17,027 nucleotides of DNA from Candidatus Thorarchaeota archaeon (lineage in GTDB: Archaea; Asgardarchaeota; Thorarchaeia; Thorarchaeales; Thorarchaeaceae), in the NCBI GenBank assembly GCA_016840385.1, contig JAEOSL010000073.1:1-17027 (forward strand), read 5' to 3'. The position numbers and the translations under genes are program-made. The notes under the pieces were generated by a model. That model worked only from the letters and a program-made list of their open reading frames with translations, did no database searches and was not told the origin of the DNA. Position 1 is the stretch's first letter. The number at the start of each line of letters is the position of its first letter. Shown here piece after piece: positions 1 through 7,986 of this stretch.

Positions 1-1
1 G

Positions 2-754
2 GTGACTCTTGCTAGAATGGCAGGTAGCGCTCGATTGTATCAGGGTTCTGTCCAAACACAGGCTGCTGCTGAAAATCAAGATGTTGGAGTTGCAATGTCG
101 ATTGACTTCTATGGATACTCGACACAAGCAAACAATCCTGATTGCGAATATATCCTTCCTGAAGGTGAGTCTATCGTCAATGGTGATCCAATCGCCATTG
201 TAAAAGACACTCCTAAGATGGCTCTTGCTGAAGCATTCTTAGATTACGTATTGTCTGCTGAGGGTCAAGCAGTCTGGTTCAAACAAGGTGTAAATCGAAT
301 GCCAGTCCTTGAGTCTGCATTCACGACACCTGCTGGACTTCTTAAGGATGATCTCTACGAATTCTTTAATGCAACAAGGGTAAATGTTGGTGTTGACTTC
401 AATGATACTCTATCACTTGAGATTAACGCTGCTTTCATATCATACTTTGAAGCTGTTTTCAACGATGCTCATGATGAACTCGTTCTGTGCTGGAACGCTC
501 TCGTTACTGCCTATGATGCTGATGATATTACTTTACAGCAACTGGATGATTGGGCAACGATGATGGGTAAGCCAGTAAACGTCACTCATGAGGCAACCCT
601 CCGGCAGTTCACGGAGGAATTTGCGCAAGAAATCAATGAAGACATGATCTACGATAATGCCTTTGTATATACCATGCAAACTGCATGGACTGCAGCAGCT
701 GTTGCACAGTACGCTGCAACACTTGCTAGTCTTAATGCATTTCTTGGATCATAA
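2..754 (+). CDS. ABC transporter substrate-binding protein, C-terminal part (Fe(III)-type)
   Basis: This is the C-terminal 250 residues of an extracytoplasmic solute-binding protein. The frame is open at the left edge, so the signal peptide and first lobe lie outside the window; the GTG at position 2 is not a credible start. The stretch DFYGY, then ILPEGESIVNGDPIAIV, then AEAFLDYVLSAEGQAVWF and NRMPV (residues 35-103) is the typical second-lobe pattern of family 1 periplasmic iron-type binding proteins of the FbpA/AfuA kind: a pleading 'ivngdp(I)aivk' strand followed by the 'A..F.dfvlS.eGQ' helix. Residues 110-250 form a long helical, aromatic-rich tail beyond that. Permease and ATPase genes follow at once on the same strand (30 bp, then about 12 bp), so it delivers substrate to that importer. 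The true substrate, ferric iron or another anion or vitamin, cannot be settled from sequence. Confidence 0.85.
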   Translation: MTLARMAGSARLYQGSVQTQAAAENQDVGVAMSIDFYGYSTQANNPDCEYILPEGESIVNGDPIAIVKDTPKMALAEAFLDYVLSAEGQAVWFKQGVNRMPVLESAFTTPAGLLKDDLYEFFNATRVNVGVDFNDTLSLEINAAFISYFEAVFNDAHDELVLCWNALVTAYDADDITLQQLDDWATMMGKPVNVTHEATLRQFTEEFAQEINEDMIYDNAFVYTMQTAWTAAAVAQYAATLASLNAFLGS

Positions 755-784
755 AGGATATGAAATGAAATAGAGTATAGGGAT

Positions 785-2833
785 GTGTGTAGTGTGGAAA
801 CGAGTACTACTGACGAACAAATCGAGAAACACGATGCGGAACTTAAGGGTGCGAGTTTTTCACCTGCCGACATCCCTATGTGGTTTCTTTATGCAATACG
901 GGGAATTTTCCTCTGGTTATTCAATAAGATAAAATCAATCTCAGGATGGATTTATCGACAATTCAATCGATTCTTTGGCTTTTTCAAAAATCCTGGTGAA
1001 AATACTAGTAAACTTGTTGTTCGATTCAAAGGCGGGGTAGCACAATTACGTCGCGAAATGGACAGGCTGAGCTGGATTCAGCTAATTGCGATTATAGTCA
1101 TTTTTGGTCTATTCCTTATTGCCCCATTACTTAGCATTGTCACTGGATCTTTTATCACAGAATCTGGTATTTCGCTTGATTTGATCACACAGCTATTCAG
1201 TAATCCTGCATACGTTCCACAGTGGCAACCAGCTAATTTCAATTGGATTCGCCCGACTGGAGCTGGCTCCGTTGAGATCTGGGGAATCGACTTAGGGATA
1301 ATTCTGAACTCTGTTTATGTTGCAGTTGCAGTAACGATCATTGCTGTTATTCTTGGAACAAGTTTTGCATTTATCATTGCACGATATGAGTTTCCAGGAA
1401 AGGGAATTCTACGAACAGTCCTTCTCTTTCCAATGCTTTCAACTCCATTCATTGGAGCTATTGGTATCAAGTGGTTCCTTGGTGCCAACGGATTTCTCAA
1501 CAACTGGGCCGTTGCAATATTTGGGACTGTTGGATTAGAATGGACGCGGTTTGAATTTCATGGATTGATGGCGATAATCATAGTTCAAGGATTCTCGTTA
1601 TTCTCACTTGTTTATCTAAATGCATACTCATCTTTCATGAGTATTGATCCTGCTCTTGAAGAACAGGCTGAGAATCTGGGAGCAACGGGATTCAAATTAT
1701 TCCGTTCGGTAACCTTACCGCTTGCTATGCCTGGAATTCAAGCAGGTGCAATTCTAACTTTCATTTTAAGCATTGAAGATCTGGGTACCCCTATTGTGTA
1801 CTCTGAAGATTTACAGGCTCAGAAGGTTCTGGCATTCCAAGTCTTCGATAGTATTGTTGGAGAGTCAGGACAAATTGACCCGCTTGGTCCTGCAATAGGT
1901 ATGATACTACTCGTCTTTGCACTAAGTGGCTTTCTGGCAATTCGGAAATATGCGTCACTTAGAAGTTACACCTCAGGTAGCAAAGGAGGTCAGTGGAATC
2001 CCCGATCTAGAGTTCTAAGACCCAGAACTACGTTATTGATGTACTGTACTATCATCCCAGTACTACTCTTTGCTCTAATCCCCCAAATCAGTGTCATTCT
2101 GTTGTCTGTGGTACAATATCGATCGAGTTCCCTCTTTCCACCATTAACGTTGGACAATTATGCAATCCTGGCGAATGGAGATATTATCAATGCCATCTTT
2201 AACACTCTGAAGTATGCTGGAGTTGCTACATTTGGAATTGTTCTTCTGGGTGTTTCTGCAGCGTATATCATTTCCAGACGGAATATTCCTGGAAAAACCG
2301 CTATTGATATGCTAGTTACCTCTCCTATTGCCCTACCAGGGATTGTTATCGCTACTGGATATTTCACACTCTTCTACAATACTCCATTCTTCCCAATAGG
2401 TGCACCCGCTTTTATCATCACAATGTCTTACTTGGTGAGGAAATTCCCATTCACAGTGAGGGCTGCTTATGCGGGACTCCAACAGACTCCAGTTGCCCTA
2501 GAAGAGGCATCACTTAATGTAGGAGCTACTCGAAACAAAACGTTCAGTAGTATTGTTGTACCATTGATTGGAGTAAGCGTTCTCGCTGGAGCACTCTTAT
2601 CCTTCGTCTATTGTGTTAGTGAAGTTAGTACTAGTCTGTTACTTGGTGGAGCTAACTACTATGAGGCTCCGCTGACTTATTGGATACGTGACGTTCATGA
2701 AGGTCTGCCACCTCTCTTTGGGGCAGGTCCTGCTGCAGCTTTGGGTGTTCTGATGATGGTGTTACAAATGATCGTAATAACCGCGACCAACGCTATCCTC
2801 AAGACACGAGCATCCGCAATGACCGGAATTTAG
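785..2833 (+). CDS. ABC importer permease, fused two-domain (FbpB-type)
   Basis: This is the membrane channel of the importer, 682 residues, built as two tandem permease halves in one chain as in FbpB-type ferric iron permeases. Each half has its own cytoplasmic EAA loop that docks on the ATPase: residues about 290-317 (LEEQAENLGA, then LPLAMPG) and about 572-593 (LEEASLNVGA, then VVPLIG). Hydrophobic helices are visible near residues 99-120, 172-199, 209-232, 258-280, 315-338, 368-386, then 415-441, 470-497, 508-530, 540-556, 592-620 and 645-670. Family members are usually about 510-560 residues; the surplus is a roughly 95-residue N-terminal extension with an aromatic, basic stretch (residues 31-68). 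The GTG at 785 is used; GTG at 794 is an alternative, and neither has a strong Shine-Dalgarno. It lies between the binding protein and the ATPase in one operon. Confidence 0.88.
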   Translation: MCSVETSTTDEQIEKHDAELKGASFSPADIPMWFLYAIRGIFLWLFNKIKSISGWIYRQFNRFFGFFKNPGENTSKLVVRFKGGVAQLRREMDRLSWIQLIAIIVIFGLFLIAPLLSIVTGSFITESGISLDLITQLFSNPAYVPQWQPANFNWIRPTGAGSVEIWGIDLGIILNSVYVAVAVTIIAVILGTSFAFIIARYEFPGKGILRTVLLFPMLSTPFIGAIGIKWFLGANGFLNNWAVAIFGTVGLEWTRFEFHGLMAIIIVQGFSLFSLVYLNAYSSFMSIDPALEEQAENLGATGFKLFRSVTLPLAMPGIQAGAILTFILSIEDLGTPIVYSEDLQAQKVLAFQVFDSIVGESGQIDPLGPAIGMILLVFALSGFLAIRKYASLRSYTSGSKGGQWNPRSRVLRPRTTLLMYCTIIPVLLFALIPQISVILLSVVQYRSSSLFPPLTLDNYAILANGDIINAIFNTLKYAGVATFGIVLLGVSAAYIISRRNIPGKTAIDMLVTSPIALPGIVIATGYFTLFYNTPFFPIGAPAFIITMSYLVRKFPFTVRAAYAGLQQTPVALEEASLNVGATRNKTFSSIVVPLIGVSVLAGALLSFVYCVSEVSTSLLLGGANYYEAPLTYWIRDVHEGLPPLFGAGPAAALGVLMMVLQMIVITATNAILKTRASAMTGI

Positions 2834-2837
2834 GTGG
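2832..2837 (+). promoter_or_regulatory. Shine-Dalgarno site deciding the ATPase start
   Basis: AGGTGG lies 8 nt upstream of the ATG at 2846 and overlaps the TAG stop of the permease. It favours ATG 2846 over the GTG at 2834, which would begin inside the site. Confidence 0.6.
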
Positions 2838-2845
2838 TTAAAGAA

Positions 2846-3982
2846 ATGGTTACGATCACAATCAAAAACTTGCGAAAAACATTCGGAGAAATTGTTGCTA
2901 CCGACGATGTGAATATGGTTCTTGAAGATGGAAAACTCTCCACACTTCTTGGTCCTTCAGGGTGTGGAAAGACCACACTATTACGTTTGATAGCTGGATT
3001 TTATGTACCTGATAGGGGACAGGTTTTCTTCGATGAACGTGATGTTACAGATATCCCTCCCAACTTGAGAAATACTGGCATGTGTTTCCAATCCTATGCA
3101 CTATGGCCTCATATGACCGTTTTTGACAATATCTCATATGGTCTAAAAATCAAGCGTGTTCAAGGTATGAAATATACCAAGAGTGCAATAGCTCAACGTG
3201 TTGCTGATGCTCTAGAATTAGTGCAAATGACTGGACTTGGAGAAAGAACACCTCATCAACTATCTGGTGGACAGCAACAACGTGTTGCCCTCGCAAGAGC
3301 TTTAGTCATTGAACCTGATGTTCTACTCCTTGATGAACCACTTTCTAATCTGGATGCTAAACTAAGACATGAGATGCGAGAGGAGATACTTCGAATCCAA
3401 GGTGAACTTGGAATCACGACAGTATATGTCACTCACGACCAAATTGAAGCTTTGAGTATTTCAGATATGGTTGCAGTTATGGACGAAGGGTATATACAGC
3501 AATATGCCCCACCTCGTGAAATATACGACAGTCCACAGACCCTCTTTGTGGCGGACTTCATCGGTAAGTGTACATTTCTTGATGGAGAGATTTCTAGTAT
3601 TGGTGACACACTGAGTGTGAAACTTCCTGATGGTCAAACTATCAACGGTATCACACCACTAGAAGGATATCCCTTTGAGATGAATGAACCAGTCCGTTGT
3701 GCTGTTAGACCTGAAGATCTTCATAGTAGTTCCACCAGCGCACAGGATAATTTGATCTCAGGTACTGTACAACAGGTCATCTTTGTCGGAAGTAATGTCG
3801 AAGTTCACTTCACTGTAGGTGACATTTTAGCCACATCATTACTACCCCCCGAAGCTGATGTGAAACCTGGTCATCCAGTAAAGCTTTATGCCCCTCCATC
3901 ACAAATGATGATTCTTCCGATAGGTGGAGTTGATGCTTTAAGGAAAATACCTGGTCATCCTCTCTATGCTAGTGAAACCTAA
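2846..3982 (+). CDS. ABC transporter ATP-binding protein (FbpC/PotA-like)
   Basis: This is the cytoplasmic ATPase that powers the importer, 378 residues from the chosen ATG. All nucleotide-binding motifs are present (numbered from the GTG at 2834; subtract 4 for the ATG): Walker A GPSGCGKTT at 40-48, Q-loop glutamine at 86 followed by SYALWPHMTVFDNI, signature LSGGQQQRVALARAL at 143-157, Walker B VLLLDEP at 163-169, and the switch histidine in VTHDQIEAL at 201. The C-terminal third (about 240-382) is the beta-rich TOBE-like regulatory region of the spermidine, maltose and iron importer ATPase class. The ATG at 2846 is preferred over GTG 2834 because AGGTGG at 2832-2837 sits 8 nt before it and overlaps the permease stop, suggesting translational coupling. 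Its stop overlaps the stop of convergent tgtA. Confidence 0.92.
   Translation: MVTITIKNLRKTFGEIVATDDVNMVLEDGKLSTLLGPSGCGKTTLLRLIAGFYVPDRGQVFFDERDVTDIPPNLRNTGMCFQSYALWPHMTVFDNISYGLKIKRVQGMKYTKSAIAQRVADALELVQMTGLGERTPHQLSGGQQQRVALARALVIEPDVLLLDEPLSNLDAKLRHEMREEILRIQGELGITTVYVTHDQIEALSISDMVAVMDEGYIQQYAPPREIYDSPQTLFVADFIGKCTFLDGEISSIGDTLSVKLPDGQTINGITPLEGYPFEMNEPVRCAVRPEDLHSSSTSAQDNLISGTVQQVIFVGSNVEVHFTVGDILATSLLPPEADVKPGHPVKLYAPPSQMMILPIGGVDALRKIPGHPLYASET
3979..3982. other. Overlapping stop codons of convergent genes
   Basis: The tetramer CTAA contains the TAA stop of the + strand ATPase gene (3980-3982) and, on the other strand, the TAG stop of tgtA (3979-3981). The two genes converge with no intergenic space, so transcription terminators must lie inside the opposing gene or transcripts overlap. 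Confidence 0.9.
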
Positions 3983-6015
3983 CCGTTTCTGGAATGCCGA
4001 ACTATAGCAGCAACACCTCTGTCAAAGGCTAGCATCTCACTACCACTAAGAAGAGCTCTCCCTGTTCCTTGAAGTTGACGCTGTTCATCAACAATGAGGA
4101 CCTCTTCACCAGCTTTGAGTTCAGAACTGGCATCCTTGACAAATTTAGCCAAAGCAGATTTTCTTTTAGCAACAAACTCAGCTGCATCCTTCTCCATGGT
4201 AACAACGAATCTATCATCAATATCATGCTGCATCAACAGTACCCCACCTTTGAATGTGGGTGCGAGTAAACCTGTCGTCGGGACAACAGTGAATGTGATT
4301 TCATCGTTCAGAGTTACATGTCGTATCTTTCCTGTACTTCTTGAAAATACGACTTGCAGACCGTCAATGCTGGCAACATCTCCGGCATTGTTACCCCATT
4401 GGTACATCATCACTGCCTTTAGTTTTCTAAGATGCCATTCGACATTCTCTGATTTAGCATCTTCAAGTGCACTGATTGTTTCCGAAGCGGAGCTCGTAGT
4501 AGTTATCTTGTTGTCACTTACAAGACTACTAACAACATGATTGGTTGGACTTTCACGCTCAAACCAGACAATTTTGTTGAAAGAGATCATGTCCAAAATG
4601 TCCTCCAGTCTTTTCTGAGCTAAACTAAGAGTTTGAGGGTCAACTATCTTTGAGAAGATGCATTGCTGAGCGGGATGCACATGTTCAAGCTCCCAGGGAA
4701 TAACACCCATTGGTGTAAAGAACAATAGAATTGCTTCTTCCGGGCTCCTCTTCCTAACTTCTGCAATAATCGTGCTTGCTGTATCTGAGAATGGGCGTTC
4801 ACCAATATCGGGCACAATGATTACAGTATCTGTAGATCTGAATGGGTATCGATCTAATATTCTATCATGGAATCTTGAAATCTCAGGTCGCAATGTAGTT
4901 TCAGGGCCTGTGTAGAAAATAGATGATGATTTTCCAAATAGGTCTGACGCAGTAAGTTGGTCCATATTTTCGGTCATCAATTGAAGTGCTTCTAACAGAG
5001 CTGGATGACTTCTTGCTCTAAGAGCCGCTAGCTCAAAGAGTTTCCCATCGGCAATTGCCTGTCTAACCCTTCTCATTTCAGCAGCTGAAACATACAGATT
5101 ATGACGCATTAGAGCAAGAGCTTTCTCCTCATTTGGAAGACCCTGCATTTCACTTGCAGTTGTACTGCTACAAACTGGACACTCACATGGTAGTTCTGCA
5201 AGATCTTTCAGATGAACTGTTCCTGTTGTGAGGAGCATTCTTCCTTTATCCGCGAACTTGGCATATGAGGCTGAATCAAAGAAGTCGCACCCTAATAGCG
5301 CAGCTTGGGCAAACAGCATCGGATGACCACATCCAAAGAGGTGCACTGGTCTGTCAGGCGGAAGATGCTTCTTAGCGGCTAGAGTTACACGAACAATATC
5401 CGCATATCTGTACATCTCCATCATAGGAACAACACCACCTACCGGGTAAACATCAAAATCCAGTTCTCCCATGGCTTGTGCCGACTGTTCCCGCAAATCT
5501 TCAAAGATTCCACCTTGTACTGTCCCTGCAAGCATCATCTCTCCTTTGAGACCTACGGACATCTTTGCTCGTTCAAGGGATAGTTTGACATCTTTCTCTA
5601 CTTGTTCTCTACCTACATCAGGCTTTGAGAACGCATCCAGGATAGTTCCGATATCCGTCTTGATTTGCTTCTGAAATTCAATTATCGCAATAGGGTCAAT
5701 CTCTTCTTCAGGAAGGTCATGGAAATACATCTGAAACGTACCAGAGTCTGTCATTATTGGATGTTCAAAATCCAAGAGACCATGTACTCCTTCTGCAATA
5801 GCCTTCTCTCGGAATCTATCATGAGAATTGATAATGTATGAATTTGTGATCACCATCTGAAATCCAAACACATCTACAAGATCCTTAGGGGGAATTACAG
5901 ATTTACCCGGGTGAATTACTGGCATGAGCAAAGGCGTCTTCACTGTTCCATGTTTGGTAGTGAACCTACCTAGTCTTGCAAGACCGTCCTTTGCTTTGAT
6001 TTCGAAGTTTGCCAT
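3979..6015 (-). CDS. tgtA: Archaeal tRNA-guanine transglycosylase (arcTGT), first step of archaeosine synthesis
   Basis: This enzyme swaps guanine at position 15 of the tRNA D-loop for preQ0, which is later converted to archaeosine. It has 678 residues, close to other full-length archaeal enzymes. The N-terminal barrel (about 1-320) holds LLMPVIHPGKSV, the substrate-site aspartate D90 in MTDSGTFQMY, PVGGVVPMMEMY, and the catalytic nucleophile D247 in FFDSASY. The zinc site is complete: C277, C279 and C282 in CECPVC, with H305 in RHNLY. Residues about 340-600 correspond to the archaea-specific C1/C2 region, and the C-terminal part (about 605-678, ending in GRALLSGSEMLAFDRGVA) is the PUA tRNA-binding domain. 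The ATG at 6015 gives the classical N-terminus. It points away from, and lies directly after, tnpB on the same strand. No TATA box or good Shine-Dalgarno is visible in the 59 bp upstream. Confidence 0.96.
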   Translation of the reverse strand: MANFEIKAKDGLARLGRFTTKHGTVKTPLLMPVIHPGKSVIPPKDLVDVFGFQMVITNSYIINSHDRFREKAIAEGVHGLLDFEHPIMTDSGTFQMYFHDLPEEEIDPIAIIEFQKQIKTDIGTILDAFSKPDVGREQVEKDVKLSLERAKMSVGLKGEMMLAGTVQGGIFEDLREQSAQAMGELDFDVYPVGGVVPMMEMYRYADIVRVTLAAKKHLPPDRPVHLFGCGHPMLFAQAALLGCDFFDSASYAKFADKGRMLLTTGTVHLKDLAELPCECPVCSSTTASEMQGLPNEEKALALMRHNLYVSAAEMRRVRQAIADGKLFELAALRARSHPALLEALQLMTENMDQLTASDLFGKSSSIFYTGPETTLRPEISRFHDRILDRYPFRSTDTVIIVPDIGERPFSDTASTIIAEVRKRSPEEAILLFFTPMGVIPWELEHVHPAQQCIFSKIVDPQTLSLAQKRLEDILDMISFNKIVWFERESPTNHVVSSLVSDNKITTTSSASETISALEDAKSENVEWHLRKLKAVMMYQWGNNAGDVASIDGLQVVFSRSTGKIRHVTLNDEITFTVVPTTGLLAPTFKGGVLLMQHDIDDRFVVTMEKDAAEFVAKRKSALAKFVKDASSELKAGEEVLIVDEQRQLQGTGRALLSGSEMLAFDRGVAAIVRHSRNG

Positions 6016-6073
6016 TTATGGTCCCATTGAAATCGTACTGGTTGGGCAATGAATCTTTCTCTAGAACCCATAT

Positions 6074-6098
6074 CTTACAATTGTGAGTGAACTGTAAG
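6074..6098 (-). repeat. Inverted repeat spanning the tnpB stop codon, candidate right-end hairpin
   Basis: CTTACA (6074-6079) and TGTAAG (6093-6098) are inverted repeats with a 13-nt loop, and the first arm contains the tnpB stop codon (6075-6077). A palindrome ACAATTGT (6077-6084) is nested in it. IS200/IS605 elements carry a subterminal hairpin close to the end of tnpB, so this is the best candidate for the right-end structure. The cleavage site itself is not identifiable. Confidence 0.35.
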
Positions 6099-7811
6099 AG
6101 ACTCCTGTGTTTCACCTTTCTCACAACTGCTGTCACCAGCATCCGAAAGACCGGAGTCTTTCAAAGTGTCGCGAGCTTTGCCCCTCTTCAAAGGAACATC
6201 GTTCCTCCGATGGGACCCGGCTTCTGTCCGCTGCATTCCTTCACACGCACCAGTAGGTGTGATAGCAGTCGGTGTTTCCACGGCATTTACCATGGCAGGG
6301 TCTTCACTCCTCGCAAACTCCACAAGTGAAGTCTGGTCATAGGGGTCGGCCACGGACTCCCCTGTCGAGGCTGGTGTCCTCTGGGGGAGTGCGGACTTCC
6401 CATGAGAAGAAGATTTCTTCCTCCGGGCTTTCAGTATGACTCTATCTCTAGGAGTGAGCCACATCCCTAGTCCGTTCTCATTTCTCAGTGAAGGAATGAG
6501 CATAATAAGGCGCTTTCCAATATTGAGAGCGCCATTCAGGTCGGCGTTGGTCTTCAATCCACAGGTGGTACAGATGAAGAGGTTCTGTCGGGGTCTCTGT
6601 CCTTTGTGTCCACATTTATGACACATGATAGAGGTCCACTGTTCAGGAACTGCAAGATACCGTTTAGTATCGAATCCAAGAGTTGCAAGCTTGTGACCTA
6701 GCATCTCACGAATTCTTGCAAAGGCCCAACGGTGAATCATCCCTCTGAACTTTCTTCCTCGATAGTTACCTTTTCGAGCAGCATTCCTGATACTTTTCAG
6801 CATCCCAATTGAAACGTAGAGATCATAGTTCTCGGTCATCTTACTGATGTAATCCGAGATATCTCTCACAAGCTTCTTGTCATACTCCTTGCTGACACGC
6901 TCTCTTTTTCCACTTAGATCCCTGAGCTTGGCAGTTACACTATCAGGATTCTCACCCTTGGCAATGAGCAGTTCCTTCTCTTGTTGAAGGGAAGCAACTC
7001 TCTCATCAAAAACCTTCATGCATCGGAGTTTATCCTCCTGTTTCCAGTAGCGAATCTGCTTGTAGTCCTTCCTTGTGAGAACAACAGAACATGCAGCTTT
7101 TTTTATCCCAAGGTCGATGGACAATACAGCTGGTGGTTTTCCAGTAGAATCGATTTTTTCAACAGCGAGAGTTACCGTGAAGATTGCCCACCACTTCCGA
7201 CGGGAATCTTTGAAGATTCGAACTGTCTTCACATCTCCTTCTTTCATCCTATTGAGATGAAAGGATGAAATCGAGAGGGGAATCATGAGCTTGTCATGTC
7301 GTACTCGACCTGTGCTGACAGAATCAATAGAGTCTCTAAGCTTCAACCAGTGCTTAATCTCAAACTCTGGGGTATATACAAGATTGAAGCGTTGGGTAAA
7401 GGCAAAGCGTGGGATCTTCCTAGTGGAATATCCCTTTGCTCGGAGTGGCTTTGCACCACCACGTTCAAGATAGCTCTGCCACATGGCAATAGCTGTATCC
7501 CGACACTCCTGAAATTCATTCACTGAGATGTTTGGGAACCTGACCTTGAAGTCATGGAGTACAGTGCTTCGATTAGCATTGCCCTTGGAAGCTTTCAGGG
7601 TGAGCTCTTCCAACTTTGAAGTATTAATTCTAGTCCGTTTTTTACCTGTCAGTAACTTGTCTTCATATCGTTCAATCACTCCAAGATACGCCTTGATGAC
7701 TCTACTATCTCTTCCAGTAATCCGGTTGAGCCGAGTCTTCTGCCTATCAGTCATTGAATCCCATCGTATAGGGACCTTCACACTAACAATCGTACCCTTG
7801 GAGCGACCCAT
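6075..7811 (-). CDS. tnpB: TnpB-family RNA-guided nuclease (IS200/IS605/IS1341 OrfB type)
   Basis: TnpB proteins are transposon-encoded RuvC nucleases guided by an omega RNA. The 578 residues show RuvC-I SIDLGIKKAA (D233), a four-cysteine zinc finger (C397, C400, C414, C417: CHKCG and CTTCG), and RuvC-III TNADLNGALNI (D424). At the RuvC-II position, where a glutamate is expected in an 'hhhEdL' strand, this protein reads YVSIGMLKSIR with glycine at 336. A glutamate at 390 just before WTSIMC may replace it. The residues after about 437 form a polar, low-complexity tail far longer than the catalytic core needs; its DNA is rich in hairpins. The ATG at 7811 is supported by AGGTGA 5 nt upstream. 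No TnpA transposase is present, so the element is a single-gene type and would move only with help in trans. Confidence 0.93.
   Translation of the reverse strand: MGRSKGTIVSVKVPIRWDSMTDRQKTRLNRITGRDSRVIKAYLGVIERYEDKLLTGKKRTRINTSKLEELTLKASKGNANRSTVLHDFKVRFPNISVNEFQECRDTAIAMWQSYLERGGAKPLRAKGYSTRKIPRFAFTQRFNLVYTPEFEIKHWLKLRDSIDSVSTGRVRHDKLMIPLSISSFHLNRMKEGDVKTVRIFKDSRRKWWAIFTVTLAVEKIDSTGKPPAVLSIDLGIKKAACSVVLTRKDYKQIRYWKQEDKLRCMKVFDERVASLQQEKELLIAKGENPDSVTAKLRDLSGKRERVSKEYDKKLVRDISDYISKMTENYDLYVSIGMLKSIRNAARKGNYRGRKFRGMIHRWAFARIREMLGHKLATLGFDTKRYLAVPEQWTSIMCHKCGHKGQRPRQNLFICTTCGLKTNADLNGALNIGKRLIMLIPSLRNENGLGMWLTPRDRVILKARRKKSSSHGKSALPQRTPASTGESVADPYDQTSLVEFARSEDPAMVNAVETPTAITPTGACEGMQRTEAGSHRRNDVPLKRGKARDTLKDSGLSDAGDSSCEKGETQESLTVHSQL
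6145..6162 (-). repeat. Perfect 7-bp hairpin with 4-nt loop
   Basis: GAAAGAC (6145-6151) and GTCTTTC (6156-6162) are perfect inverted repeats around CGGA (UCCG on the - strand transcript). It is the strongest of the hairpins in the tnpB 3' region and a likely omega RNA stem. Confidence 0.6.
6192..6206 (-). repeat. 6-bp hairpin with 3-nt loop, with an alternative pairing
   Basis: AGGAAC and GTTCCT pair around ATC. The loop side can instead form CATCG (6197-6201) with CGATG (6208-6212), so two mutually exclusive stems are possible in the transcript. Confidence 0.5.
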
Positions 7812-7816
7812 TCATT

Positions 7817-7822
7817 TCACCT
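7817..7822 (-). promoter_or_regulatory. Shine-Dalgarno site of tnpB
   Basis: On the - strand AGGTGA lies 5 nt before the tnpB ATG and matches the archaeal 16S 3' end well. It decides the start against an out-of-frame ATG at 7815. Confidence 0.65.
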
Positions 7823-7828
7823 GAGCGA

Positions 7829-7836
7829 TTTATAAA
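7829..7836 (-). promoter_or_regulatory. TATA box, proximal to tnpB
   Basis: TTTATAAA lies 17 nt before the tnpB ATG on the - strand, with AGAAG upstream that could serve as a BRE. At the usual archaeal spacing transcription would start at or just before the ATG, giving a nearly leaderless message. That conflicts with the good Shine-Dalgarno, so the distal copy at 7922-7929 may be the one used. The octamer is its own reverse complement, so the direction rests on the BRE only. Confidence 0.4.
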
Positions 7837-7921
7837 CTTCTGACCTATCTCTTTCGAGTTCACTCCCCTTCTTGTTTCCAAGAACGGTTATGTACTCCTA
7901 CTCTTTTCTATTACATTTCGA

Positions 7922-7929
7922 TTTATAAA
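7922..7929 (-). promoter_or_regulatory. TATA box, distal copy
   Basis: A second TTTATAAA stands 110 nt before the tnpB ATG, preceded on the - strand by AATAAG. It gives a leader of about 85 nt for tnpB that includes the Shine-Dalgarno site. Read in the other direction it is about 130 nt from the ATG of the nuclease gene at 8059, a less natural distance. Confidence 0.4.
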
Positions 7930-7986
7930 CTTATTAAGCTAATTAATTAGAAGATTGTCAAAGTTGTTCTAATACGAAATAAGCCC

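Larger units (their letters stand above)
6074..6270 (-). ncRNA. Candidate omega RNA (sense overlapping transcript) at the tnpB 3' end
   Basis: In TnpB elements the guide RNA scaffold overlaps the 3' end of tnpB and ends at the element's right end, followed by the guide taken from flanking DNA. Here the last 200 bp of tnpB contain a run of short inverted repeats: TCACAC/GTGTGA (6241-6246 with 6257-6262), AGGAAC/GTTCCT with a 3-nt loop (6192-6206), CTTTG/CAAAG (6176-6180 with 6189-6193), GAAAGAC/GTCTTTC with a 4-nt loop (6145-6162), and CTTACA/TGTAAG around the stop codon (6074-6098). The encoded tail is low-complexity, as expected when RNA structure rather than protein is selected. The exact 5' and 3' ends are not visible from sequence alone. 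Confidence 0.45.
7826..7932. repeat. 14-bp exact direct repeat carrying both TATA boxes
   Basis: CGATTTATAAACTT occurs at 7826-7839 and again at 7919-7932, 93 bp apart start to start. The identical flanks beyond the TATA octamer suggest a duplicated promoter or an end of the TnpB element rather than two unrelated TATA boxes. Confidence 0.6.

Noticed and set aside
4094..4540. A 148-codon + strand frame inside tgtA
   Set aside because: It is antisense to the well-conserved tgtA and has no coding features of its own.
6075..7811. CRISPR-associated Cas12-type effector instead of TnpB
   Set aside because: No repeat-spacer array or adaptation genes are visible in the window, and size and motif layout match TnpB.
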